Of a stretch of 26,341 nt of DNA, positions 15,674 through 22,189 are shown piece after piece; the first letter of the stretch is position 1; every line of letters starts with the position of its first letter. The notes under the pieces are model-generated. The model was not told where the DNA came from. It searched no databases and worked only from the letters and a program-made list of their open reading frames with translations. A program made the position numbers and the translations under genes. The stretch comes from JBKPFU01 sp046728975 (GTDB lineage: Bacteria > Actinomycetota > Thermoleophilia > Gaiellales > Gaiellaceae), in assembly GCA_046728975.1 (NCBI GenBank), contig JBKPFU010000197.1, positions 1-26,341 on the forward strand, read 5' to 3'.

Positions 15674-16647
15674 GCTCGGCCGGTCTCGTCGACCACCACG
15701 CGCACGGCGTGCTGCGCGACCCGCCGAAGACGCTCGACGCGTTCCGCGGCCTCTTTTCGGAAAGCCCTGACCCGCGCCAGTGGCCGCACGTAGCCACGGG
15801 TATCACGTACCGGCGCGCCATCGGCGAGCTGGCCGACCTGCTCGGCTGCGAGCCCGACGAGCGAGCCGTGTACGAGCTTCGGGCAGCGTCGGACCCGGCG
15901 GAGTACGCCTCGCGCCTGCTCCGCGCGACGGGGACGGAGACGCTGCTCGTGGACGACGGGTTCCCGCCGGCGGAGGAGAGCTTCGGCTGGGAGGAGCTCG
16001 GTGAGCTCGCCGGCTGCCGCGCGATACCGGTGATGCGGATCGAGCGGGTCGCCGAGAACGCCCAGGAGCGCGTGAGCGAGATCGTGGCCGCGGCACGCGA
16101 CGACGGCTTCGCCGCGCTCAAGACCATCGCGGCATACCGCGGCGGCCTCGAGCTCGACCGAATCGACCGTGCAGTGATCGAGGCGCTGGAGGCAAATGCG
16201 GCCACCGGCGCCCCGCTACCGGTGCAGGTGCACTGCGGCTTCGGCGACTCCGATCTCTACCTTCCGCGCGCCGACCCAGGGCATCTGAGGCCGTTGATCG
16301 AGCGCTTCGAAGACACGCCGTTCGTGCTGCTGCACTGCTATCCGTTCGTCCGCGAGGCGGGGTGGCTCGCGCACGTCTACGGGCACGTCTTCTTCGACCT
16401 CTCGCTGACCATTCCGCATGTGGCGCGCCCGGGGGCGGCGCTGCACGAGGCGCTCGAACTGGCGCCGTTCTCGAAGCTCCTTTACGCCTCTGACGCGGCG
16501 CGGACGCCAGAGCTGTACTACCTCGCCGCCAAGTGGTGGCGCGAGACACTCGCGGAGGTCCTGCCCGAGCTGCTTCCCGAGGACGAGGCGGAGGAGGCGG
16601 CGCGCGCGATCCTGCGCGAAAACGCGATCGGGCTCTACGGTCTCTAG
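15610..16647 (+). CDS. Amidohydrolase, FluG N-terminal-half type
   Basis: A TIM-barrel amidohydrolase. Metal-binding motifs: VDHHAHG near the N terminus, ALKTIAAYRGGLEL (strand-4 Lys), LPVQVHCGFGDSDLYLPRADP (His), FVLLHCYPF (His) and LLYASDAARTPE (Asp). These blocks, especially QVHxGxGDxD and the SDA-x-x-P-E end, match the amidohydrolase half of FluG and nodulin-like proteins. The only standard start in frame is GTG 15610, overlapping the upstream gene by 64 bp and adding a 20-residue arginine-rich tail; a CTG at 15670-15672, in a CTGA overlap with the upstream stop, would give a natural N terminus (SSAGLVDHHAHG). Translation from the CTG is plausible. It probably hydrolyses an amide or decarboxylates a substrate related to the GS-like product. 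Confidence 0.87.
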   Translation: MGRLLRGRRDIRAAGPLSEVLSSAGLVDHHAHGVLRDPPKTLDAFRGLFSESPDPRQWPHVATGITYRRAIGELADLLGCEPDERAVYELRAASDPAEYASRLLRATGTETLLVDDGFPPAEESFGWEELGELAGCRAIPVMRIERVAENAQERVSEIVAAARDDGFAALKTIAAYRGGLELDRIDRAVIEALEANAATGAPLPVQVHCGFGDSDLYLPRADPGHLRPLIERFEDTPFVLLHCYPFVREAGWLAHVYGHVFFDLSLTIPHVARPGAALHEALELAPFSKLLYASDAARTPELYYLAAKWWRETLAEVLPELLPEDEAEEAARAILRENAIGLYGL

Positions 16648-16937
16648 CGTTCCAGCGGCGCCATCGTGAGGCCGCGGTCGCGCAGCTGCTCCCAGTACAG
16701 CTCGGCCTGCTCGCGTACGCCGGACCACACGATCTCCTGCCCCCTGTTGTGGATCCGGTCGGCAATCCGCAGACCCTGATCGAAGGTGACGCCGGGGAGA
16801 ACGCCCGCAAGGGCAGCGGCGACGCCCTCGAACGTGTTGTGGTTGTCGTTCATGACGATCACCCTCCAGGCATCGCCGAGCCCGCTGCCGGTTCCGCGGC
16901 GCGCCCGCTCCTTCGGCGGTGTCAGCGTTTGGGTCAC
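16644..16937 (-). CDS. clpS: ClpS-family adaptor of the Clp protease
   Basis: 97 residues, typical ClpS length. ClpS hands N-degron substrates to ClpAP/ClpCP. The sequence shows the core WRVIVMNDNHNTFEGVAAAL, corresponding to the family's V-V-L-x-N-D-D-x-x-T-P-M-E-F-V segment, and IADRIHNRGQEIVW with the conserved histidine of the binding pocket. The second Asp of the NDD motif is Asn and the N-terminal 20 residues are a disordered tail. The start is GTG 16937, 9 bp after the stop of the ANTAR regulator, so it is likely the last gene of that operon. It converges on the amidohydrolase gene; both stops lie within the same CTAG at 16644-16647. Confidence 0.85.
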   Translation of the reverse strand: MTQTLTPPKERARRGTGSGLGDAWRVIVMNDNHNTFEGVAAALAGVLPGVTFDQGLRIADRIHNRGQEIVWSGVREQAELYWEQLRDRGLTMAPLER

Positions 16938-16946
16938 AGGCTCACG

Positions 16947-17519
16947 CTACTCGCGTTGCGCGAACGTCGCGACAACCGCCTCCGCGATGACCTTGAGCGG
17001 CCGCCCCGAGACCTGGCTCGCCTTGCGCAGGCGAGCGAATGCGTCCTCCTCTGACAGGCCCTCCTTCTCCATTAGCAGGCCCTTCGCGCGCTCGATCGCC
17101 TTGCGGGCAGCCAGTGCCTCTGCGAGCGACTCGGCCTCCTCACGGAGTGCCGTCAGCTCTTCGTGCCGCGCCCGCGCGGTCTGGATCGCCGGCAGGAGGT
17201 CCTGCTCGCGGAACGGCTTGACGAGGTAGCCGAACACGCCTGCCTCCACGGCTCGCGAGACGAGCTCGTCCTGGCCGTAGGCGGTCACCATCACGATCGG
17301 GATGGGCCGCTCGTCGAGAATTCGCCTCGCCGCCTCGATCCCGTCGAGCCGCGGCATCTTCACATCCATGATCGCCAGGTCGGGCTCGTGCTCGCGGGCG
17401 AGCTCGACGGCCTCCTCGCCGTCCTTCGCCTCGGCGCAGACCTCGAAGCCCGAGCCCTCCAGGAGCTTGCGCAGATCGAGCCGGATGATGGTCTCGTCCT
17501 CGGCGACGAGAATCTTCAT
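16947..17519 (-). CDS. pdtaR: ANTAR-domain response regulator, PdtaR-like
   Basis: 190 residues. Receiver domain at the N terminus: MKILVAEDE acidic pair, phospho-acceptor Asp52 in LAIMDVKMPRLDG, TAYGQ threonine and the VKPF lysine. After a coiled helix (ALREEAESLAEALAARK) comes the ANTAR RNA-binding domain, AKGLLMEKEGLSEEDAFARLRKAS, close to M. tuberculosis Rv1626 by memory of that sequence. ANTAR regulators bind paired hexaloop hairpins in nascent RNA and prevent terminator formation. The ATG at 17517-17519 overlaps the stop of a candidate 56-codon ORF (ATGA). GAGG upstream lies inside a small hairpin. The partner kinase is immediately upstream and clpS downstream. Confidence 0.93.
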   Translation of the reverse strand: MKILVAEDETIIRLDLRKLLEGSGFEVCAEAKDGEEAVELAREHEPDLAIMDVKMPRLDGIEAARRILDERPIPIVMVTAYGQDELVSRAVEAGVFGYLVKPFREQDLLPAIQTARARHEELTALREEAESLAEALAARKAIERAKGLLMEKEGLSEEDAFARLRKASQVSGRPLKVIAEAVVATFAQRE

Positions 17520-17686
17520 CGCGCGAGGCCTGCGCCTCGTCCGCATTGGGGCCCGGGGACGAGTTCCGTTCCGTGCGCGATCTCGGTACAGACCGGGCAC
17601 AGACACGCGCGATTTCCCCCACTAGCCTGACGGCTGGTGGGGCGGGGTAAGGGGCTCCCGCGAGACTCGTCAACCTGAACGGTCAC
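17516..17686 (-). CDS. Candidate 56-residue Cys-rich small protein between kinase and regulator
   Basis: An open frame beginning with the GTG that overlaps the kinase stop (GTGA, 17686-17683) and ending with the TGA that overlaps the pdtaR start (ATGA, 17519-17516). It therefore fills the whole 163-bp gap with 4-bp coupling overlaps at both ends. The N-terminal half is proline/serine/arginine rich; the C-terminal half reads ACLCPVCTEIAHG then PQCGRG, giving Cys-x-Cys-x2-Cys and a fourth Cys about 18 residues on, plus a His: a possible zinc-binding knuckle. I do not recognise a family. It overlaps a hairpin at 17617-17642, so the region could instead be an untranslated leader. Codon use is plausible but cannot be tested here. 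Confidence 0.4.
   Translation of the reverse strand: MTVQVDESRGSPLPRPTSRQASGGNRACLCPVCTEIAHGTELVPGPQCGRGAGLAR
17524..17539 (-). promoter_or_regulatory. Hairpin covering the pdtaR ribosome binding site
   Basis: On the minus strand CGAGGC-GCAG-GCCTCG forms a 6-bp stem ending four bases before the pdtaR ATG. The only Shine-Dalgarno-like bases (GAGG) are in its 5' arm, so folding would hide the site unless ribosomes arriving from upstream open it. Confidence 0.4.
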
Positions 17687-19089
17687 GCCGGAAACGCGAC
17701 CTCCGCGCGCAGCCCGCCGTCGTTCTCCAGCGACAGCGTCCCCTTCAGCTCGTCGCGAACAAGCGCGCGGACGATCGAGAGGCCCGTGCCGCTCTCCTCT
17801 CCCCTGATCCCGCCGCCGTCGTCGGAGATCGCCATCACGACCTCGCCGTTGCGTCGCGCCAGCTCGACGCGGACCGATTCGCCGCCGTGCTCGAGCGCGT
17901 TCTGGAAGAGCTCGGAGAAGACAAGGGCTAGCGCCGTGGCCCGATCGCCCGCCAGCGGAACGGACTCGACCCGGGCGTCGACGCGCTTGCCGGCGCCGAG
18001 CCCCTGCACGAGCATCGCCCGCAGGCGCTCGAGGAGCTCGCCGAGATCGACGTCCTCCTCGCGCTGCTGCGTGAGCACCTCGTGGACGGCCGCGATCGCG
18101 AGGATGCGGTTGACGGAATCGTCGAGCGCCTTCCTGGGATCGACGCCGTCGCCGGCGCGTGCCTGCAGGCGCAGCAGCGACGCGACCGTCTGCAGATTGT
18201 TCTTGACGCGATGGTGGATCTCCTGAGCGAGGACGCCACGCATGACCGCGCGCCCGTGCTCGAGCGCGACCGCTGCATGGTGTGCGATCGAAGCCAGCAG
18301 CGCGCGCTCCTCGTCGGTGAAGGGTGCGTCGCGGTCGCAGACCAGCTCGCCGATCTGCCGCCCCTTCCACCGGAGCGGCGTGCGCACGGCGTGCTTCGCC
18401 GCCCGACCCTCGGGCCTCGCGATCCGCCCGTCCGCGAGCACGAGCGCCGCGCCGGTCGCGTTCACCGCGTCCATGGTCGCGCTGACGATCGCCTCGAGCG
18501 ACTCCTCGACATAGAGCGACTCGGACACCGCCTCCGAGATCCGCGCCAGCGCCTCCAGCTCGCCAACCCGCTTCTGCGCCTCCGCGTAGAGCTTTGCGTG
18601 CTCGATCGTCTGCGCGACCTGACCCGCGATCGCTACCAGCAGGTCGATCTCGGCATCGCCAAACTCCCGCGGCTCCCGGGTCCGGATGTTCAGGGCGCCC
18701 GCGAGCTTCTCGCGCGCCAGGATCGGCACGGCCAGGATCGACTCGTACTCGTCCTCCGGAAGGTTCGGAAACGCCTTGAACCGCGGATGGGCGTTCGCGC
18801 CTGCGGCGATCATGATCGGCGCGCGCTCGGCAGCGGCCGAGCCCGTGATCCCTTCGCCCGGCCGCATCTTCGGCCGCCGCGTCATCTCCTCGACGCGCGT
18901 TCCGTGCGTCGCGCGCAGCACGAGCTCGTCCGCACGCTCGTCGTACAGATAGACGAAGCACGCGTCGGCCTCGAGCGCCTCGGCGACCTTGCGCGCGACG
19001 AGCGCGAGCACCTCCTCGAGGTCGAGCGAGGAGTTGACCGCGGCGATCGTCTCCGTCAGCAGCCGCAGATGACGGGAGGACGCGTCCAT
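17683..19089 (-). CDS. pdtaS: GAF-domain sensor histidine kinase, PdtaS-like (HisKA_2)
   Basis: 468 residues, no membrane segment, so a cytosolic sensor. Residues about 15-165 form a GAF domain (SSLDLEEVLALVARKVAEAL), followed by a short second GAF-like segment (about 175-280). The phospho-acceptor block EIHHRVKNNLQTVASLLRLQAR (His292/293) is the HisKA_2 type found in M. tuberculosis PdtaS. The ATPase part has ELFQNALEHG (N box), DDGGGI and GTGLSIVRALV. It would phosphorylate the ANTAR regulator encoded just downstream. The ATG at 19087-19089 lies 7 nt after TACAAT with no Shine-Dalgarno, so probably leaderless. The single Cys44 (ADACFVYLYD) sits in the GAF ligand region. Confidence 0.93.
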   Translation of the reverse strand: MDASSRHLRLLTETIAAVNSSLDLEEVLALVARKVAEALEADACFVYLYDERADELVLRATHGTRVEEMTRRPKMRPGEGITGSAAAERAPIMIAAGANAHPRFKAFPNLPEDEYESILAVPILAREKLAGALNIRTREPREFGDAEIDLLVAIAGQVAQTIEHAKLYAEAQKRVGELEALARISEAVSESLYVEESLEAIVSATMDAVNATGAALVLADGRIARPEGRAAKHAVRTPLRWKGRQIGELVCDRDAPFTDEERALLASIAHHAAVALEHGRAVMRGVLAQEIHHRVKNNLQTVASLLRLQARAGDGVDPRKALDDSVNRILAIAAVHEVLTQQREEDVDLGELLERLRAMLVQGLGAGKRVDARVESVPLAGDRATALALVFSELFQNALEHGGESVRVELARRNGEVVMAISDDGGGIRGEESGTGLSIVRALVRDELKGTLSLENDGGLRAEVAFPA

Positions 19090-19112
19090 GCGACCGATTG
19101 TAGGGTTGGCCG
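19090..19112. promoter_or_regulatory. 23-bp divergent pdtaS / membrane-protein promoter
   Basis: Minus strand TACAAT (19102-19097) is 7 nt before the kinase ATG; plus strand TAGGGT (19101-19106) is exactly 6 nt before the GTG at 19113. The boxes share the TA at 19101-19102 on opposite strands, so initiation in one direction must exclude the other. Both mRNAs would be leaderless. Confidence 0.6.
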
Positions 19113-19589
19113 GTGAGCCTCTACGACTGGTTGCTCTTCTTCCATGTCACGGGCGCGTTCTTCCTGCTCGGCGGGATCGTCGTCGCCGGAATCCTCAATG
19201 TCGTTGCGATCGCGAAAGACCGCAGGCCGAGCGAGGTGGCGACCCTGTTCGGGCTCATCCGCTTCGCCGTGCCGCTGATCGGCATCGGGCTGCTCCTCAC
19301 GCTCGTTATCGGGCTCTGGCTCGTCCATGAGGCCGACTTCGGTTACGGGGACGGCTGGATCGTCGTGGCCTTGGTGCTCTGGGTTGTCGCGACCGCGCTC
19401 GGGAACATCGACGGCAGGTACCAGCGAAAGACCGGCGAACTGGCGCAGCAGCTCGCCGCGGAAGGTGATGCTCCGAGCGGTGAGCTACGTGCGCGTCTCC
19501 GCAACCCGGTCGCGCTTGCCATCAGCTACGGCAGCGGTCTGCTCGCCTTTGCCGTTCTCGGAATCATGATTTGGAAGCCCGGCGCCTGA
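19113..19589 (+). CDS. DUF2269-like integral membrane protein
   Basis: 158 residues with four predicted membrane helices: about 5-32 (WLLFFHVTGAFFLLGGIVVAG), 48-70, 80-97 and 130-153. The opening helix with a His in FFHVTGAFFLLGG and the short charged loop after it match the DUF2269 family of small membrane proteins, whose function is not known. The GTG start follows a leaderless TAGGGT box, and the gene diverges from the sensor kinase. Its TGA shares a base with the ATG of the next gene (TGATG), so the two membrane proteins are translated as a pair. Confidence 0.75.
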   Translation: MSLYDWLLFFHVTGAFFLLGGIVVAGILNVVAIAKDRRPSEVATLFGLIRFAVPLIGIGLLLTLVIGLWLVHEADFGYGDGWIVVALVLWVVATALGNIDGRYQRKTGELAQQLAAEGDAPSGELRARLRNPVALAISYGSGLLAFAVLGIMIWKPGA

Positions 19590-20035
19590 TGCTTGCCGTA
19601 CTCCGGCCAGACTCCTGGAACCTCCCGCTCTTCCTGCACGTTCTCGGGGCGACGCTGACGTTCGGCGCCGTGATCACGGTCGCAGTCCTCGGCTTCGCCG
19701 GCCTTCGAGGTGACCCCGAACGCGCCCTGTGGTTACGACGGCTCGCCTTCTGGATCGGCCTCGTCGTTCTCGTCCCCTCGTTCCTGCTCATGCGCGTCGC
19801 GGCAGGATGGATCGCCGACAAGGAGTACCCGGACAAAACGCCGGGCTGGGTCGATACCGGCTTCATCGTCACCGAACCCGGCGCAGTCCTCGTGCTGGTG
19901 ATGCTGATCCTCGCCTGGTTCGGGTCGCGCCGGGCGGGCTCGCGCGTCGCGGTCGCGGTTCCGTGGCTGGCCATGATCTACGTCGTCGCCCTCGGGATTG
20001 CCTGGTTCGCCATGTCGGCGAAGCCGGGCAGTTAA
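19589..20035 (+). CDS. Small four-helix membrane protein, paralogous in pattern to its neighbour
   Basis: 148 residues, four hydrophobic segments: about 11-35 (LPLFLHVLGATLTFGAVITVAVLGF), 48-68, 87-108 and 120-141. The first helix has the same layout as the preceding gene (LFLHVLGATLTFG versus LFFHVTGAFFLLG), including the histidine, so the pair may form a heteromer. The ATG at 19589 is chosen because it overlaps the previous stop; a TTG at 19571 would add six residues. Function unknown. Confidence 0.72.
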   Translation: MLAVLRPDSWNLPLFLHVLGATLTFGAVITVAVLGFAGLRGDPERALWLRRLAFWIGLVVLVPSFLLMRVAAGWIADKEYPDKTPGWVDTGFIVTEPGAVLVLVMLILAWFGSRRAGSRVAVAVPWLAMIYVVALGIAWFAMSAKPGS

Positions 20036-20079
20036 CAAAACCCTTACCTGCGTCGCGATAAACCTTTTCACGCCGGGGG

Positions 20080-20093
20080 TACGGTCGCTCTCA
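20080..20093 (+). promoter_or_regulatory. Probable near-leaderless -10 box of the PRC-barrel-like gene
   Basis: TACGGT (20080-20085) ends 8 nt before the ATG at 20094; no Shine-Dalgarno is present. The -35 is unclear. Confidence 0.4.
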
Positions 20094-20348
20094 ATGGCCG
20101 TCGCCGCCACGGACCTGCGCATGACGTCGGGCTTCCTCGTCGCAGACGCGCGCGGTCGGGTGGTCGGCAAGGTCGAATGCCCGATGTACGGCACAGCGCC
20201 CGACGTCCCGGACGCGCTCGCCGTGAGGGCCGGCCGCTGGCCGAAGCGGCGGCGGCTCGTGCCGGCGAACGCGATCGACCAGATCGACGGCAAGAGCGGC
20301 GTCGTCGGGCTCAGCGTCGACCGCGACGCCCTCCCGACCTTCCTCTAG
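20094..20348 (+). CDS. Small PRC-barrel-like protein
   Basis: 84 residues. The pattern fits a single PRC barrel: an N-terminal strand ADARGRVVGKVECPM, a middle ALAVRAGRWPKRRRLVPANAID, and QIDGKSGVVGLSVDRDALP. The RRRLVPANAI segment is the best family match. PRC barrels occur in RNA-processing and photosynthetic proteins and as stand-alone small proteins of unknown role in actinobacteria. The ATG at 20094 is preferred over an upstream GTG-type extension in the same frame, which is not homologous. Converges on the DUF4260-like gene. Confidence 0.65.
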   Translation: MAVAATDLRMTSGFLVADARGRVVGKVECPMYGTAPDVPDALAVRAGRWPKRRRLVPANAIDQIDGKSGVVGLSVDRDALPTFL

Positions 20349-20468
20349 AACGACCACGAGGCGGCCCAAAAAGCGCGCCTCGCAGTCGGCCGTCAGTTTG
20401 GTCCCGCTTACCGCAGGGGCAGCGGAACCGCTAACCGCATTCTCTCTTTTTTTGGTCCGTTTCGCTAC
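20349..20468. other. Convergent gap with a T-rich stretch
   Basis: Contains AGCGG-AA-CCGCT (5-bp stem) followed after about 12 bases by a run of seven T. The spacing is too long for a standard terminator, so plus-strand termination here is only possible, not shown. Nothing else recognised. Confidence 0.25.
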
Positions 20469-20828
20469 TCAGACCCGTTGCAGGTGCGTGTCCTTGAAGG
20501 CGGTGGGGTACTTCAGGCCATAGCCGAGCAGGCGGTCGAGCCCGATATGCGCCAGCCAGACGAGCGCGAACGCCGCCGCCGCGCGCGAGTCGGCCAGGAT
20601 CGCGGCGATCCCGAGCGAGAGCGGCAGAACGGTCGTATGCAGGAGGTTGTAGGCGGCCGCGCCCACTCGGGGCCCGGCCGCAAACGCGGCGAAGGAGACG
20701 TCTGGCCACAGGAAGAGAAGAAGCCACGCCCAGCTCTGCTTGCCGTCGAAGAACAGGGCCAGGGCAGCCACGAGGACCAGCAGCCCTTCTGCCTGCAACA
20801 GCAGCCGCGGACGAGTCAGCGGCGTCAC
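20469..20828 (-). CDS. DUF4260-like small membrane protein
   Basis: 119 residues from the GTG at 20828, which overlaps the glnA stop (GTGA). Four hydrophobic stretches: LLLQAEGLLVLVAALALFF, AWLLLFLWPDVSFAAFA, LHTTVLPLSLGIAAILA and AAFALVWLAHIGLDRLLGYG. The pattern RLLLQAEG, PDVSFAAF, YNLLHTTVLP, WLAHIGLDRLLGYGLKY and ending FKDTHLQRV is that of the DUF4260 family, function unknown. It is the downstream partner of glnA and would be expressed with it. A longer in-frame start inside glnA lacks homology. Confidence 0.82.
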   Translation of the reverse strand: MTPLTRPRLLLQAEGLLVLVAALALFFDGKQSWAWLLLFLWPDVSFAAFAAGPRVGAAAYNLLHTTVLPLSLGIAAILADSRAAAAFALVWLAHIGLDRLLGYGLKYPTAFKDTHLQRV

Positions 20829-22189
20829 AGCACCGCGAGGTAGCGCTCGCGCTCCCACTCCGTCAACTGCACCCGGTACTCGTCCCACTCCTTCCGCTTC
20901 AGCTCGATGTAGCGGTCGAAGATGTGCGGGCCGAGTGCCTTTCGCGCCAGGTCCGACGCTGCAAGCTCGTCGATCGCCTCACCGAGCGTTTCCGGCAGCG
21001 AGACGATTCCGCGCTCGCGTCGTTGCTCCGCCGTCAGGTGGTAGAGGTTCGTCTCCATCGGGTCGGGCAGCTCGTAGCCGTGCTCGATCCCCTCGAGCCC
21101 GGCGTGCAGAAGCGCGGCGAACGTCAGGTAGGGGTTACACGCGGGATCGGGGCAGCGGATCTCGGCACGGGTCGCCTGCTCCGCGCCGGGTTTGTACAGC
21201 GGGATCCGGATCAGCGCCGAGCGGTTCCGGCGTGACCACGCGACGTAGACCGGAGCCTCGTAGCCGGGGACGAGCCGTTTGTACGAGTTCACCCACTGGG
21301 CGAAGATCGCCGAGATCTCCCGCGCGTGCCGGAGCTGGCCGGCGATAAAAGCCTTGCCAGTCTCCGAGAGGTGCCACTCGTCGTCCGCGTCGAAGAAGGC
21401 GTTGCGCCCGTCGCTGAAGAGCGACTGGTGGGTGTGCATCCCCGAGCCGTTCTCGCCGAAGATCGGCTTCGGCATGAACGTCGCGTGGTGGCCCGCCTTC
21501 TTCGCGATCTCCTTCACGATCAGGCGATAGGTCATGGTGTGGTCGGCCATGTCGAGCGCGGGCGCGTACCGCATGTCGATCTCGTGCTGCGACGGGCCGA
21601 CCTCGTGGTGGACGTACTCGATCGGGATGCCCATGGACTCGAGCGCGCGAACGGTCTCCTGGCGAAGCTCGCTCGCCGCGTCCATCGTCGTCATCGCGAA
21701 GTAGCCGCCTTCGTCCAGCGGTTCCGTGCCGTCGGAGCCCTCGAACAAGAAGTACTCGAGCTCGGGGCCGACGTTGAAGGTCTCGAAGCCCATCGACTGC
21801 ATGCGATCGAGCGCCCGGCGCATGACGTAGCGCGGATCGCCCTCATACGGCTTCCCGTCGGGCGTGACGATGTCGCAGATCATCCGCGCCACCTTCGTCT
21901 CGCCCTCGCGGTGCGGCATGAGCTGAAACGTGTCGGGATCGGGTATCGCGACCATGTCGGATTCCTCGATCGCGTTGAAGCCGGTGATCGAGGAGCCGTC
22001 AAAGCCCATCCCGTCGTTCAGCGCGTCCTCGACCTCCCCAGGGGTGATCGCAAAGCTCTTGAGGTGCCCTTCGATATCCGTGAACCAGAGGAGCAGGAAC
22101 TCGACCTGCTCGTCATTCATCCGCTTGAGCGCGGCGCTCCGCGCCTCGGGGTCGCTCGTCGCCCTCGCCTTCGTTTCGACCTGCGCCAC
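20825..22189 (-). CDS. glnA: Glutamine synthetase, type I-alpha
   Basis: 454 residues from the GTG at 22189. It makes glutamine from glutamate, ammonia and ATP. Seen: MGFDGSSITGFNAIEESDM near 61-79, GPELEYFLFEG, HHEVGPSQHEIDMRYA, FMPKPIFGENGSGMHTHQSL, SYKRLVPGYEAPVYVAWS, NRSALIRIP and NPYLTFAALLHAGLEG. It lacks the 25-residue insertion of the beta subclass and resembles Bacillus-type GS. The residue matching B. subtilis Arg62, linked to glutamine feedback, is Ala73 here. The GTG start is fixed by AAGGAGG six bases upstream. The 5' leader carries a terminator and a competing hairpin. DUF4260-like gene overlaps the 3' end. Confidence 0.95.
   Translation of the reverse strand: MAQVETKARATSDPEARSAALKRMNDEQVEFLLLWFTDIEGHLKSFAITPGEVEDALNDGMGFDGSSITGFNAIEESDMVAIPDPDTFQLMPHREGETKVARMICDIVTPDGKPYEGDPRYVMRRALDRMQSMGFETFNVGPELEYFLFEGSDGTEPLDEGGYFAMTTMDAASELRQETVRALESMGIPIEYVHHEVGPSQHEIDMRYAPALDMADHTMTYRLIVKEIAKKAGHHATFMPKPIFGENGSGMHTHQSLFSDGRNAFFDADDEWHLSETGKAFIAGQLRHAREISAIFAQWVNSYKRLVPGYEAPVYVAWSRRNRSALIRIPLYKPGAEQATRAEIRCPDPACNPYLTFAALLHAGLEGIEHGYELPDPMETNLYHLTAEQRRERGIVSLPETLGEAIDELAASDLARKALGPHIFDRYIELKRKEWDEYRVQLTEWERERYLAVL

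Noticed and set aside
20349..20468. Standard terminator after the PRC-barrel-like gene
   Set aside because: The T-run is about 12 bases from the only compact stem; kept as a weak possibility only.
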